From: Paraburkholderia monticola | Lineage (GTDB): Bacteria > Pseudomonadota > Gammaproteobacteria > Burkholderiales > Burkholderiaceae | DNA length: 64,000 nucleotides | Direction: 5' to 3' | Assembly: GCF_001580545.1 (NCBI RefSeq) | Contig: NZ_LRBG01000038.1 | Coordinates: 310,001 to 374,000 of the forward strand | Shown here: piece after piece, positions 8,860-17,979 of the stretch | How positions within the stretch are numbered: position 1 is the stretch's first letter | Layout: every line of letters begins with the position of its first letter | Notes under the pieces: model-generated | Database searches by the model: none | What the model was told of the DNA's origin: nothing | The model's input: the letters and a program-made list of their open reading frames with translations, nothing else | Translations under genes and position numbers: made by a program

Positions 8860-9732
8860 TCATTCGGCGTGCTCACGGTCGAACTGCCACACCGCGGGAA
8901 AGCCCATCAATTTGCACATCTCGCCGAAGGGGTACAGCGTGTTTTCCGTGTGCGTCGTGCCGCGCTGCGCCTTGATTTGACCATAGACGTCTTGCAGCGC
9001 TTTCGCGACCGCGAGAAAGCCCGAGGCCGGGTAAATCGCAATCGAAAATCCGAGCTTCTGCAAATCGGCGGGTGCGAGTTGCGGTGTGCGGCCACCCTCT
9101 ACGATGTTCACGAGCAGCGGCGTATCGAACGTGCGTGCGATGGTCTCGAGTTCTTCGACGGTTTCCGGCGATTCGATGAACAACACATCGGCGCCCGCTT
9201 TCGCGAATGCTTCGCCGCGTCGCAACGCTTCGTCGAGTCCGAGCGACGTGCGCGCGTCGGTACGCGCAACGATCTGGAAGTTCGGATCTTCGCGCGTCTC
9301 GGCTGCGACCTTGATCTTCTTCACCATGTCGTCGAGCGCGATCACCTTGCGGCCCGGAGTGTGGCCGCATTTCTTCGGAAACTCCTGGTCCTCGAGCTGA
9401 ATGCCCGCGGCGCCGGCGCGCTCGTAGCCGCGTACCGTGTGCGCGACGTTCAGCAGACCGCCGTAGCCGGTATCGCCGTCGCAGATCAACGGCGTGGTCG
9501 TCGCGCCGCAAAACGCGGTGACGCGATTCACCATGTCGGTATAGGTGGCAAGACCCGCATCGGGCAGGCCGAGGTAGGACGCGACGGTGCCGAAGCCCGT
9601 CATGTACAGGCAATCGAATTGCATCGAGTCGGCCATCTTCGCGGAGATCAGATCGAAGATGCCGGGCGCCGTGACGATTTCCGGTTGCGCGAGACGTGCC
9701 TTCAGTTGCTGACGTTTGTGCTGTGCGTTCAT
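8860..9732 (-). CDS. Isocitrate lyase / PEP mutase superfamily lyase
   Basis: This 290-residue enzyme belongs to the isocitrate lyase/PEP mutase superfamily, which makes or breaks C-C or P-C bonds next to a carboxylate. Residues 85-92 (DGDTGYGG) and 114-116 (EDQ) supply the Mg2+ site, and KKCGH at 120-124 resembles the KRCGH loop of 2-methylisocitrate and dimethylmalate lyases. The Cys in this loop argues for a lyase rather than an oxaloacetate decarboxylase or a phosphonomutase. I start at the ATG at 9732 because the longer frame has an atypical basic N-terminus. It is 50 bases downstream of an MFS permease and probably shares its transcript with it, so the permease may import the substrate or its precursor. 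Confidence 0.85.
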   Translation of the reverse strand: MNAQHKRQQLKARLAQPEIVTAPGIFDLISAKMADSMQFDCLYMTGFGTVASYLGLPDAGLATYTDMVNRVTAFCGATTTPLICDGDTGYGGLLNVAHTVRGYERAGAAGIQLEDQEFPKKCGHTPGRKVIALDDMVKKIKVAAETREDPNFQIVARTDARTSLGLDEALRRGEAFAKAGADVLFIESPETVEELETIARTFDTPLLVNIVEGGRTPQLAPADLQKLGFSIAIYPASGFLAVAKALQDVYGQIKAQRGTTHTENTLYPFGEMCKLMGFPAVWQFDREHAE

Positions 9733-9782
9733 GGGTGTTTCCGTTTGATGACGATGAAGGTGTGTGTCGATTCGATGTCGGG

Positions 9783-11189
9783 TCAATGACGCGGTTCACG
9801 CGCGACCGATGCGCCGGCGAGCGCAGCGTCGATATCGACGGTCGGCGGCGGCGCGATGTCTTCGAGCGAGCGCTGATTCGTTTCGATGCCGAAGACCGCC
9901 AGAATCGCGGCCATCGCGACGAGCACGCCGACGATCACCGACAGCACGTCGCGCACCCCGCCCGTCGCATACATGACGACGACCAGTTGCGGCGCGAGAA
10001 TGCCGGCGATGCGGCCCGCGCAGCCGGCAATGCCGTTCGCGCGCATGCGGTTCTCGGTGGCGAACAGCTCGGGGATATACGTGGCGATGCCGAGCGCGAC
10101 CATCAGATACGTCAGCGTGAAAAGCAGGAAGCCGAGCACGGTGGCCATCTCGACACTGGTCGAGTGTCCGTATAGCCAGCCGACCCCGGCGGCGATCGCC
10201 GCAACCGCAATCAGGCCATTCTTGCGGCCGATCCGGTCCGCGACCAGCACGCCAACGAACGCGCCGGCGGGACCGCCGAGCGACATCAGCGTCGTATAAC
10301 CGAGCGACGACGCCATGCCGAGGCCCTGCTTGATCAGGAAGGTCGGCACCCAGACGATGAAGCCGTAGATCACGACGTTCACGCCGATCTGCACGCAGAT
10401 CGCCAGCAAGGTGCGGCGAATCTGCGGACCTTTGAACAATTCGAATAGCGTCGTGGAGCGCGGCACGGCGGAGGCGGAATCGAACGAAGGCGTGAACGGC
10501 GGCAGCGGCTGACCGTTGGCCGACTCGGCTTCGGCGGCGCGCAGAATCGCATCGGCTTCGGCGTAGCGTCCCTTCGATTCGAGCCAGCGCGGCGACTCCG
10601 GCATCTTCTTGCGGATCACCCACACGATCAGCGCGCCGACGCCGACGATCGCAAACATCGCGCGCCAACCGATCGACGGAATGATCAGATAGCCGATGAA
10701 CGTCGAGAAGAACAGCGCGGAGTTCGTGATCAACGACAGATACGCCGACCACTTGCCGCGCACGGCCGGCGGAATGAACTCGCCGACCGACCCATAGCCG
10801 ACGACGATCTCCGCGCCGAGTCCGAGGCCCATGAAGAAACGACAGACGATCAGCCACGTCATGTTCGGCGCGAGCGCGCCGGCGATCGACGCGAGACCGA
10901 AGATCGCGAGATTGAACTGATAGGTGAACTTGCGACCTTTCGCGTCGCCGAGCAAACCGGCCGTGAATGCGCCGAATAACATGCCGACGAAGGTCGACGA
11001 CAGAAACGCCGCATTCAATTGCATCGTCGACCAGCCGCTCTTCGCGAGCGCACCGAGCACGCCGCCGGCGAGGTAGATATCGAACGAATCGAGAAACATG
11101 CCTCCGCCGATCAACCAGAGGATGCGCCGGTGAAAACCGGAGAGAGGAAGTCTGTCCAGTCTTGGACCAGCGTTCACGGTGCTCGGCAT
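9783..11189 (-). CDS. MFS permease, organic/aromatic acid type
   Basis: This is a 468-residue twelve-helix transporter of the major facilitator superfamily. Family marks include DSFDIYLAGG in helix 1, the GDAKGRK loop between helices 2 and 3, RFFMGLGLGAEIVVG in helix 4, and PESPRWLESKGR at the start of the central loop. These are closest to the sugar-porter-like / niacin and aromatic-acid group. It lies between a GntR regulator gene (95-base gap) and the lyase gene (50-base gap) on the same strand, so the three probably form one catabolic unit. The substrate is not readable from the sequence. Confidence 0.88.
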   Translation of the reverse strand: MPSTVNAGPRLDRLPLSGFHRRILWLIGGGMFLDSFDIYLAGGVLGALAKSGWSTMQLNAAFLSSTFVGMLFGAFTAGLLGDAKGRKFTYQFNLAIFGLASIAGALAPNMTWLIVCRFFMGLGLGAEIVVGYGSVGEFIPPAVRGKWSAYLSLITNSALFFSTFIGYLIIPSIGWRAMFAIVGVGALIVWVIRKKMPESPRWLESKGRYAEADAILRAAEAESANGQPLPPFTPSFDSASAVPRSTTLFELFKGPQIRRTLLAICVQIGVNVVIYGFIVWVPTFLIKQGLGMASSLGYTTLMSLGGPAGAFVGVLVADRIGRKNGLIAVAAIAAGVGWLYGHSTSVEMATVLGFLLFTLTYLMVALGIATYIPELFATENRMRANGIAGCAGRIAGILAPQLVVVMYATGGVRDVLSVIVGVLVAMAAILAVFGIETNQRSLEDIAPPPTVDIDAALAGASVAREPRH

Positions 11190-11283
11190 ATCACGTCTCC
11201 TGCGTCGTTACGGGACGACTACTCGTGGGTTGCTTCGATGCGTTGTGCTGCGGTGTTCTGCGCGAATGGCCAATAGCGAATGA

Positions 11284-11967
11284 CTACGCCGGAGGGTGCT
11301 CTCTTTGATAGCGGTCGAGTACCGCTTTCTCGGCGGCGAGGATATGACAACGGGTAATCGCCTCGGCCCAGGCGACGTTGCGATTCTCGAGCGCCTGGAC
11401 GATTTCGAAGTGCTGGCGTGCGCTGCTCGCGCGGTGTTCGTCGTTGTAGGAATCGAACGTCCACTTGATCAGCGGCGTTTCCTTCATCGAGGTCAGCGAG
11501 CGATCGAGCCGCGCATTGCCCGCCGCGGCGGTGATGATCGAATGAAATTCACCGTTGGCGGCGAACCATGCTTCCGTCGTTTCGGGTGTGGACGCCTGAC
11601 GCGTGATGGCCGACATCTGCTCGGCGAGTGCGCGCAGCCGTTCGATTTCGGTGGCACCGATATTCAACGCGGCACGCCCGGCGAGAAACGGTTCGATCAG
11701 AAGCCGTGCTTCGAAGATTTCGCGTGCGTCCTGCAGCGACCATGCTTTGACCCGCACGCCGTAGTTTGGCCGGATCTCGACCCAGCCCTCAGCGCCGAGA
11801 CGGCGCAGCGCCTCGCGCACCGGCGTGCGACTGACACCGAGGCTTTTGGCGAGCTGTTCCTCGCGCAGATACTGGCCGGCGCCGAAGCGGTTCTCGGCCA
11901 GCGATTGCTTGATGGCGAGATAGACGTCGTCCGGCGATCGGGCCGATGAAGCCTGCATTGTATGCAA
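11284..11967 (-). CDS. GntR-family regulator with FCD domain
   Basis: This 227-residue regulator has an N-terminal winged helix (LAKSLGVSRTPVREALRRLGAEGWVEIRPNYGV) and an all-helical FCD ligand domain (FadR subfamily), which usually senses a small carboxylic acid. It probably represses itself and the MFS/lyase genes downstream. Start choice is unusual: TTG at 11967 lies six bases after GAGGAG, while the first ATG (11958) is 15 bases away. I prefer TTG. The start region overlaps one of two copies of TTGTATGCAA, a near-palindrome of the type bound by FCD regulators. Confidence 0.87.
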   Translation of the reverse strand: MHTMQASSARSPDDVYLAIKQSLAENRFGAGQYLREEQLAKSLGVSRTPVREALRRLGAEGWVEIRPNYGVRVKAWSLQDAREIFEARLLIEPFLAGRAALNIGATEIERLRALAEQMSAITRQASTPETTEAWFAANGEFHSIITAAAGNARLDRSLTSMKETPLIKWTFDSYNDEHRASSARQHFEIVQALENRNVAWAEAITRCHILAAEKAVLDRYQREHPPA

Positions 11968-12029
11968 AACGTTCTCCTCAACCGCCAGACGAATGAAATT
12001 TAGCCAATTGACGTCTACATTGTATGCAA
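11958..12029. promoter_or_regulatory. Two candidate GntR operators, TTGTATGCAA
   Basis: The near-palindrome TTGTATGCAA occurs at 11958-11967, overlapping the start codon of the GntR gene, and at 12020-12029, 62 bases upstream. The identity extends to 13 bases (CATTGTATGCAAA). FCD-type GntR regulators commonly bind such TTG/CAA dyads, so autoregulation is likely. Confidence 0.65.
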
Positions 12030-12086
12030 AGTAGAGAATGCCAGGCTCGGTGATTTCCCTGGGCGGTGGGGGAGATAGGGCGCGAC

Positions 12087-12130
12087 AAAAAGAAAATGGC
12101 CTGAAGGGCAGGTGTGCCCTTCAGGCCATT
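12087..12130 (-). terminator. Strong rho-independent terminator of the porin gene
   Basis: AATGGCCTGAAGGGCA (12095-12110) and TGCCCTTCAGGCCATT (12115-12130) form a perfect 16-bp stem with a GGTG loop. On the minus strand it continues into a T-rich tract (complement of 12087-12096). It lies 18 bases past the porin stop codon. Confidence 0.92.
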
Positions 12131-12147
12131 CATGAAACCTTCCCGAC

Positions 12148-13242
12148 TCAGAAGTGCGTATGCAAGCCGACGCGTGCGATGGCCTGCGTCTGGCCGCTCG
12201 ATGCGCCGTCGGCACTGTTCATGCCGTTGATCTGCGCGAAGCCGCCCGAACTCGCGCGCTGATACACACCCATCACATAGACGCTGGTGCGCTTGGACAG
12301 CGAGTAATCGACGATCGCCGCGGCCTGGTTCGCGTGATTGTTGTCGACGACCGAATTGCCCTTCATGTACATATACGAGGCGCCCGTCGCGAGTGCCGGC
12401 GTGAACCGGTATTGCACGCCGACCGAGCCTTCATAGACCGAGCCGCCGTTTAGCGAATTGTGCACGGTCGTGAAGAGCGCATTGGTGAACCACGCGCCGA
12501 ATCTGTAGTGCGCGCCGAGACCCCAGTTGCGCACGCTGACCTGCGGCGCACCCGCGGTGTAGTACTTCACGTTCGTATAGGCGGCATTGGCGCCGAACGA
12601 GTTCGCCGCATAGTTGAGCCCGAAGCTGGTGGCATTGCCCGCGCCGACGGAGCCCGCGACGTTGCCGAAGCCATACATCGCACCCGCGCTGAAGCCACCG
12701 AACACCGGCGAGAGGTATTTGACGGAGTTATTGAGGCTGGCCCCGGCCATGCGGTCCCAGTCGAACGCGCCGGTCGGATTCTGCGGCAGAGCGAGTTTCT
12801 GGAACGGACCCGCGCGGAATGCGTAGAAGTGGCCGGATACATCGGCGGGATCGTTGCCGCCGGTGAACAGCGAGTCAGTCATGAAGTCGTACTGGTTACC
12901 CAGCGTGAACTTGCCGAGGCGATCGTTGACGAGCCCGACGTACGAAAGACGGCTGAACAGGCTCGAATTGGGCATGAATTGCCCATTGTTCAACTGGTAC
13001 TGGTTCACGAGCTCGAAGATGGCCTTGGTGCCGCCGCCGAGATCTTCCGCGCCTCTCATGCCCCACAGGTTCGGGCCGTTGACGCCATCGTCCATCTTGA
13101 CGTTGTGCTTGCCGCCCTGGTTACTCACGTACGTTACGCCTGTATCCATGAGGCCGAATAGCGTGACGCTGCTTTGCGCATGCGCCGCCGTCGACATCAA
13201 GGTACCCGCGAGAATGGCGAGCGCGATCTGCGTCTTCTTCAT
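12148..13242 (-). CDS. Gram-negative trimeric porin (OpcP/Omp38-like)
   Basis: This 364-residue outer-membrane porin has a signal peptide (residues 1-22, cut after AHA), then SSVTLFGLMDTGVTYVSN, the standard first strand of betaproteobacterial porins. Alternating hydrophobic beta-strands follow, and it ends in the C-terminal phenylalanine needed for BAM assembly (VGLHTHF). The length fits a 16-stranded general porin. MKKTQIALAILAGTLM is typical of Burkholderia porins. The gene is monocistronic, with a strong terminator and a long 5' region. Many paralogues are expected in such a genome, so its specific solutes are unknown. It lies between catabolic operons and may admit their substrates. Confidence 0.93.
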   Translation of the reverse strand: MKKTQIALAILAGTLMSTAAHAQSSVTLFGLMDTGVTYVSNQGGKHNVKMDDGVNGPNLWGMRGAEDLGGGTKAIFELVNQYQLNNGQFMPNSSLFSRLSYVGLVNDRLGKFTLGNQYDFMTDSLFTGGNDPADVSGHFYAFRAGPFQKLALPQNPTGAFDWDRMAGASLNNSVKYLSPVFGGFSAGAMYGFGNVAGSVGAGNATSFGLNYAANSFGANAAYTNVKYYTAGAPQVSVRNWGLGAHYRFGAWFTNALFTTVHNSLNGGSVYEGSVGVQYRFTPALATGASYMYMKGNSVVDNNHANQAAAIVDYSLSKRTSVYVMGVYQRASSGGFAQINGMNSADGASSGQTQAIARVGLHTHF

Positions 13243-14182
13243 CGAAATGATCTCCTTTGTTATTTAGTCCTGCAAAGCTAAGCCGTCGGGATGTGCCGCG
13301 TTGATGAATCGCGGTGACCCCGGGTGGTCCCCGTGATGCGAAACAGGTCGGGTACTGGTGAACGGGGCTCAATATAGTCGGCGCGATGTTCCTGAGGAAG
13401 TGGCTCGGACCGCCCGAAAAATGCAATTGATTGAACAGCAGGCTGTCAGACATCGCGGGGTTTACGCGAACTTCTGACGGGGTAATCTGAATGTGCGATT
13501 TCCGAGTGTGCGCCGCAGTCCGTTGAAAGATATAACTTTTATGCTCGCGTTGCGGCAGAGGGATGTTTGCTCTTCGTAAACATCAAGACGATCAGATGTA
13601 AGAATGCCGGGCATCTCGACAACAGCCTGATAAATAAAACAGAAAGCTCTTCGCGTTAGTTCGCAACGCGGCGATTGGACATAGCGTTGGGTTCACGCCA
13701 CAACATTGCAATAGCCACGATCGACGTCTCGTTCTTCCGCATACCAGTCAATTAGTGAATAGCGTGGTCGTCGTTGCAATAGAAATAGAAGCGGTACTTT
13801 GTGGCTTTCTCGATCTCCTCATTTCGTGGCGGGATTCAAGACTCCTGATTACCGCGACACCCATTTCAATTTCTTTCTTTTCGCATCTAAAAAAATTATT
13901 GGGTGCGCTCGCGCAGGACGCCTGCGCGCGAACGAATCGATTCTCGCGGACACCCGCAAGCCCGTTTGCCATAAGGCCCGAGCGTGATGGCGAGGTGAGC
14001 GTTGGCGCGTCATCGAGGGCAGTCGATATCGCTGATCCTTGTGGTTAACCCGTGATTTCTTGTCATTCACCGTCTGGTTAACGTCGCGTCAAAACCCGAC
14101 GAGCCTGTGCGACCGCGCGGCCACGGCCAATAGAACGAAGACTTTCCAAGAGCCGAAGTACCACAAGAGGAGATGTGAACCC
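13243..14182. other. 940-base intergenic region, AT-richer than surroundings
   Basis: The left part is the porin upstream region. The middle (about 13500-13960) is clearly richer in A+T than the coding DNA on both sides, but no open frame in it has convincing codon use. The right end holds two GGTTAAC sites and a ribosome site for the small upstream ORF of the esterase gene. I could not place promoters with confidence. Confidence 0.4.
14042..14082. promoter_or_regulatory. Candidate operator pair TGGTTAAC upstream of esterase
   Basis: TGGTTAACCCG occurs at 14042-14052 and TGGTTAACG at 14075-14083. Their cores are 33 bases apart, about three helical turns. The same eleven bases recur at 16433-16443 upstream of the symporter operon, which suggests a shared regulator. 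Confidence 0.5.
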
Positions 14183-14293
14183 ATGAAGGTGAAGAAGACA
14201 TGCGTCGCTCAACGCGAAGGCGCGATGCGCCCCGCGAGCACACGCACGGGTCCCATCGTCGAGCGCGAAATCCACGCAGGAGAACAAGTATGA
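14183..14293 (+). CDS. Small upstream ORF coupled to the esterase gene
   Basis: This 36-codon frame (starting MKVKKTCVAQREGAM) begins ten bases after AGGAG at 14168-14172. Its stop codon overlaps the esterase ATG as ATGA. The geometry suggests translational coupling or a leader peptide. There is no recognisable domain, and it has no run of a single amino acid that would indicate classic attenuation. It may not make a stable protein. Confidence 0.4.
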   Translation: MKVKKTCVAQREGAMRPASTRTGPIVEREIHAGEQV

Positions 14294-16059
14294 GAAAAAC
14301 TCTGCAAGCTCTGAAGTTGCTGGCGCGCATCAAGGCGCGCAGCGTTTCGCTGTTGACGTTCGTCGGCGTTTGCACAACGGCCGCAATCGTCGCCGCGTGC
14401 GGCGGCGGTAGCGGCGGTGGCACGCTCACGTACACGCCGCTGGCGGTCGTGCAGTCGACCGTGGATTGTTCGAAGCTCGCTTCGATCGACATCACCGACA
14501 TCGGCGGCGCGGGTAGCACGATCACGTCGGCAACCGTGCAGAACGCAACGGTCAACGGCAAGACGGTCGCGTTCTGTACCGTGAAGGGCACGCTCGCTCC
14601 GTCGAACACGTTCGAAGTCGCGCTGCCGGTCAGTTCGTGGACGCAGCGTTTCGCCGAACTCGGTTGCGGCGGTCTGTGCGGCAACCTGAGCGACCCGACC
14701 CAGCAAAGCTCGTTCAGCTTCTCGTATCAATGCCCGCTCGTTCAGGAAGGCGGCTTCGTGACGGCGGCGACCGATATGGGCCACTCGGGACAGGATCAGA
14801 CGTGGGCCTCCGATCCGCAAAAGCAGGCTGACTTCGCGTATCGCGGCCAGCACATCACGACGCTCGCGGCGAAGAAGCTGATCAAGGCGTACTACGGGCA
14901 GACGCAAAAGTACTCGTACTTCATCGGCTGCTCGGACGGTGGCCGCGAAGCGCTGATGGCCGCGCAACGTTACCCGACGGACTACAACGGTATCGTCGCT
15001 GGCGCTCCGGCCGCGCACTTCCAGATCCAGAACTCGCTGTATCACGGCTGGAGCGTGAAGTCGCAGAGCACGACCGGCACGAGCGCGGGCAATGCGATTC
15101 TGTATGCCGACAAGGCTACGCTGCTGCACAAAGCTGTCGCCGCGGCCTGTGGTGGCGGCAGCGGCGCGGCCGACGGCCTGCTCGCCGATCCGCGTACCTG
15201 CCATTTCGATCCGGCGACGATCCAGTGCGCGAGCGGTGCGACGAGCACGAGCACCTGCCTGACCGCTGCGGAAGTCGCGACCGCGAAGGCCATCTACAGC
15301 GGTCCGACCGATGCGACGAGCGGCGAGTACATGCTGGCGGGTTCGCCGCAATTCGGTTCGGAAGCGAACTGGATCGGCGTCGAAGTGCCGAGCTCGAACT
15401 CGACGGATGCACCGGTTTCGGTGACCAAACTGTTCAGCTACTCGATCGTAACGGGCGCGTACAACCTGATCTTCACGGGTTCGCCGACGATGCCGACCAT
15501 CGACACCTTCGGCTACACGGACGCGAGCTTCTACCCGACCTATCTGCAGGCGAACCATCCGTTCATCGATGCGACGAGTCCGGACCTGTCGAAATTCAAC
15601 GCTGCCGGCGGCAAGCTGATCCTGTGGCACGGTTGGGCTGACCAGCACATCTCGCCGCTGTTCACGATCCAGTACTACGAAGCGATGCAGAACACGTTGG
15701 GTGCTTCGACCGTCGATCAGTTCGCGCGTCTGTACCTGGTGCCGGGCGTCGGTCACTGCGGCGGCGGCGAAGGCAACCCGAATATCGACCTCGTGACGTC
15801 GATCACCAACTGGGTCGAAGAGGCCAAGGTGCCGAGTTCGGTGATGACGTATCAGACCGATACGTCGAACAACGTGACGGCGTCGCGTCCGGTCTATCCG
15901 TACCCGGCAGTCGCGAAGTACACCGGATCGGGCGACTGGCACGACGGCGCGAACTACACGCAAGGCGCGCCGCTGTACACCGCGTCTTCGCGCAAGTGGG
16001 CCGGCTCGAGTTTCTACACGACTTATACGGCGACGACGCGCGGTGTCGCGGCGCCGTAA
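14290..16059 (+). CDS. Tannase / feruloyl esterase family lipoprotein
   Basis: This 589-residue alpha/beta hydrolase of the tannase family cleaves gallate or hydroxycinnamate esters of plant phenolics. The nucleophile is Ser215 in GCSDGGRE, with Asp451 in HGWADQHISP and His489 in GVGHCGGG; the flanking cysteines fit the CS-D-HC motif in which a disulfide joins Ser- and His-adjacent residues. The N-terminal signal runs into VAACGGGSGGG, so it is probably a lipoprotein facing the periplasm or the surface. I start at 14290, seven bases after AGGAG. It is followed by a strong terminator and then by the symporter/LigJ/LigK operon, which would handle the released aromatic acid after ring cleavage. 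Whether it prefers gallate, ferulate or another ester cannot be told. Confidence 0.87.
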   Translation: MRKTLQALKLLARIKARSVSLLTFVGVCTTAAIVAACGGGSGGGTLTYTPLAVVQSTVDCSKLASIDITDIGGAGSTITSATVQNATVNGKTVAFCTVKGTLAPSNTFEVALPVSSWTQRFAELGCGGLCGNLSDPTQQSSFSFSYQCPLVQEGGFVTAATDMGHSGQDQTWASDPQKQADFAYRGQHITTLAAKKLIKAYYGQTQKYSYFIGCSDGGREALMAAQRYPTDYNGIVAGAPAAHFQIQNSLYHGWSVKSQSTTGTSAGNAILYADKATLLHKAVAAACGGGSGAADGLLADPRTCHFDPATIQCASGATSTSTCLTAAEVATAKAIYSGPTDATSGEYMLAGSPQFGSEANWIGVEVPSSNSTDAPVSVTKLFSYSIVTGAYNLIFTGSPTMPTIDTFGYTDASFYPTYLQANHPFIDATSPDLSKFNAAGGKLILWHGWADQHISPLFTIQYYEAMQNTLGASTVDQFARLYLVPGVGHCGGGEGNPNIDLVTSITNWVEEAKVPSSVMTYQTDTSNNVTASRPVYPYPAVAKYTGSGDWHDGANYTQGAPLYTASSRKWAGSSFYTTYTATTRGVAAP

Positions 16060-16123
16060 GACGGGTAGCGTCCAACGGTAATCGAAGTACCAGCCGGCTC
16101 CGCAAGGGCCGGCTCATCCCGAT

Positions 16124-16157
16124 GCGGAATGGCCGTTGCACGGTCATTCCGCTTTTT
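16124..16157 (+). terminator. Rho-independent terminator of the esterase gene
   Basis: A 13-bp stem forms between 16124-16136 and 16140-16152, with one G-T pair and a three-base loop, and is followed at once by TTTTT (16153-16157). It lies 65 bases after the esterase stop codon. Confidence 0.85.
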
Positions 16158-16432
16158 ATTGCGCGCTTTGTTCGCGGGGCAATGGCCATGTCAGCGCGGG
16201 GCATTCGCGCCGATCGGCGAAAGCGGAGCGTGTCACGGCCGTTCTATGCGACTTCGTTCCCGCGTCATCTGTTCTGTTTATGACGGTGTGCGCGAAGCGG
16301 CCTGTGAGAAGCCCGCTTACAGGGGCCTTGGCCCTGGCTTTAAGGCTTGTCCGGCGAGGCTTTGAGCGAATCAACCGGGTTTCGACGGTGCTATGCGGAA
16401 CGGTGAAAATCCGGATACTCGCATCGACCATA

Positions 16433-16443
16433 TGGTTAACCCG
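16433..16443. promoter_or_regulatory. Candidate operator TGGTTAACCCG upstream of symporter operon
   Basis: These eleven bases are identical to 14042-14052 upstream of the esterase. The site lies 110 bases before the symporter start codon. No regulator gene is next to either copy, so the factor must be encoded elsewhere. Confidence 0.45.
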
Positions 16444-16552
16444 CGCTTTGGCCCGCGAATGACGAAACGTACCTTCACGCCAGTTGCTTGAGTCAGGCGT
16501 GTGAGGCCCCATCGCGCGCGATGAGACCAGTGAAGGAGACAGGAGAGCTTTT

Positions 16553-17908
16553 ATGAGTACTACCAGCGGTAACAGGATTGATATCAAGAAGTTCATCGAC
16601 GAAAGGCCTATTTCGCTCTACCAGTGGTTACTGGTCGTGCTGTGCTTTCTGATCGTGACCGCCGACGGCATGGACGTCGCGATCATGGGTTTCGTCGCGC
16701 CGTCCATCATTCACGCTTGGGCGATTTCGCGTCCCGCATTCGGCCTCGTGATGAGCGCGGCGCCGATCGGTCTCGTGATCGGCGCATTGGCCGCGGGTCC
16801 GGCGTCGGACCGCATCGGCCGCAAGTGGGTGCTGATTACTTCGGTGTTTCTGTTTGGCGTGTTCACGATCGCGACCGCGTTCACGCAATCGCCGATGCAG
16901 ATGGCAGTGCTGCGTCTGTTGACCGGTATCGGCCTCGGCGCCGCGATGCCGAATTCGACGACGCTGCTGTCAGAGTACGCACCGCAACGCAAGCGCGCGT
17001 TGCTGATCACCGTGATGTTCACGGGTTTCAATCTCGGCTCGGCATTGATCGGCTTTGCGGCCGGCTGGCTGATTCCGGTTCACGGCTGGCGCGCGGTGCT
17101 GATTTTCGGCGGCACGTTGCCGCTCGTGCTGATCCCGTTCCAGATCTGGCTGCTGCCTGAATCGGCTCGTCTGCTCGCGGTGCGCGGCGCGCCTGCGCAG
17201 CGGATCGGCAAGGTGCTTGGCCGGGTGTGCGGCGCGCACTTCGCGGGCAATGAAGTATTCGTGTCGAACGAACCGCCGCTGCCGACGCGCAAGCCGATCG
17301 GCGTGCTGTTCTCGCAAGGTTATGGCTCGATGACGCTCGCGCTGTGGGTCACGTATTTCATGGGCCTGCTCGTGATCTATCTGCTGACCGGCTGGCTGCC
17401 GACGCTGATGAAGGATGCGGGTCTGTCGGTCACGACCGCGGCCAACGTCACGGCGATGTTCCAGATCGGCGGCACGATCGGCGCAATCCTGGTCGGCTGG
17501 ATCATGGACAAGGCGCGTCCGGCGCCGGTCATCAGCGCCGCGTATATCGGCGGCGCGCTGTGCGTGCTCGGGCTGGGCTATATCGGCGCGTTGTCGTCGT
17601 CGCTCGCCTTGCTCGTGTTTGCGGCGGGCTTCTGCATGAGCGGTGCGCAAACCGGACTGAACGCATTTGCGCCCGGCCGCTATCCGACCGTCGCACGTGC
17701 CACCGGTGTGAGCTGGATGCTCGGCATGGGCCGCTTCGGCAGCATCTTCGGCTCGGCGATCGGCGGCGCGCTGCTCGGCCTCGGCTGGCAGTTCGGCGCG
17801 ATCCTGGCGATGCTCGCGATCCCCGCTACACTGGCTGCCATCGCGATCCTGGTGAGCCAGCGCGTGGGCAGCGGCGAACCGGCAGCGCAGCCGAATACCG
17901 CGCATTGA
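16553..17908 (+). CDS. Aromatic acid:H+ symporter (AAHS) family MFS transporter
   Basis: This 451-residue inner-membrane permease has the marks of the AAHS group (PcaK, GalT, MhpT): DGMDVAIMGFVAPSI in helix 1, ASDRIGRKWV between helices 2 and 3, and LTGIGLGAAMPNSTTLLSEYAP in helix 4. The conserved acid of helix 1, essential for proton coupling in PcaK, is present. The ribosome site AGGAG is seven bases before the ATG. It is the first gene of an operon with LigJ-type hydratase and LigK-type aldolase genes, so protocatechuate, gallate or a related acid is the likely substrate. Confidence 0.9.
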   Translation: MSTTSGNRIDIKKFIDERPISLYQWLLVVLCFLIVTADGMDVAIMGFVAPSIIHAWAISRPAFGLVMSAAPIGLVIGALAAGPASDRIGRKWVLITSVFLFGVFTIATAFTQSPMQMAVLRLLTGIGLGAAMPNSTTLLSEYAPQRKRALLITVMFTGFNLGSALIGFAAGWLIPVHGWRAVLIFGGTLPLVLIPFQIWLLPESARLLAVRGAPAQRIGKVLGRVCGAHFAGNEVFVSNEPPLPTRKPIGVLFSQGYGSMTLALWVTYFMGLLVIYLLTGWLPTLMKDAGLSVTTAANVTAMFQIGGTIGAILVGWIMDKARPAPVISAAYIGGALCVLGLGYIGALSSSLALLVFAAGFCMSGAQTGLNAFAPGRYPTVARATGVSWMLGMGRFGSIFGSAIGGALLGLGWQFGAILAMLAIPATLAAIAILVSQRVGSGEPAAQPNTAH

Positions 17909-17979
17909 CGCTCGCAGGAACGCGGCGCGCGAACGTTGAGCGCGCGCCGCTGGTTAAATTCATCTACTGAGGAATCCAG

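Larger units (their letters stand above)
16060..16552. other. Intergenic region between esterase and symporter operon
   Basis: This gap of about 490 bases holds a short hairpin (16092-16098 with 16108-16114), the esterase terminator (16124-16157) and, near its right end, the candidate operator TGGTTAACCCG (16433-16443). No gene is supported. Confidence 0.45.

Noticed and set aside
13755..14048. 97-codon frame in the AT-richer gap
   Set aside because: No ribosome site, atypical codon use and no domain.
14209..15963. 584-codon open frame antisense to the esterase
   Set aside because: Composition is typical of a reverse-strand shadow, and the plus-strand gene has a full catalytic triad.
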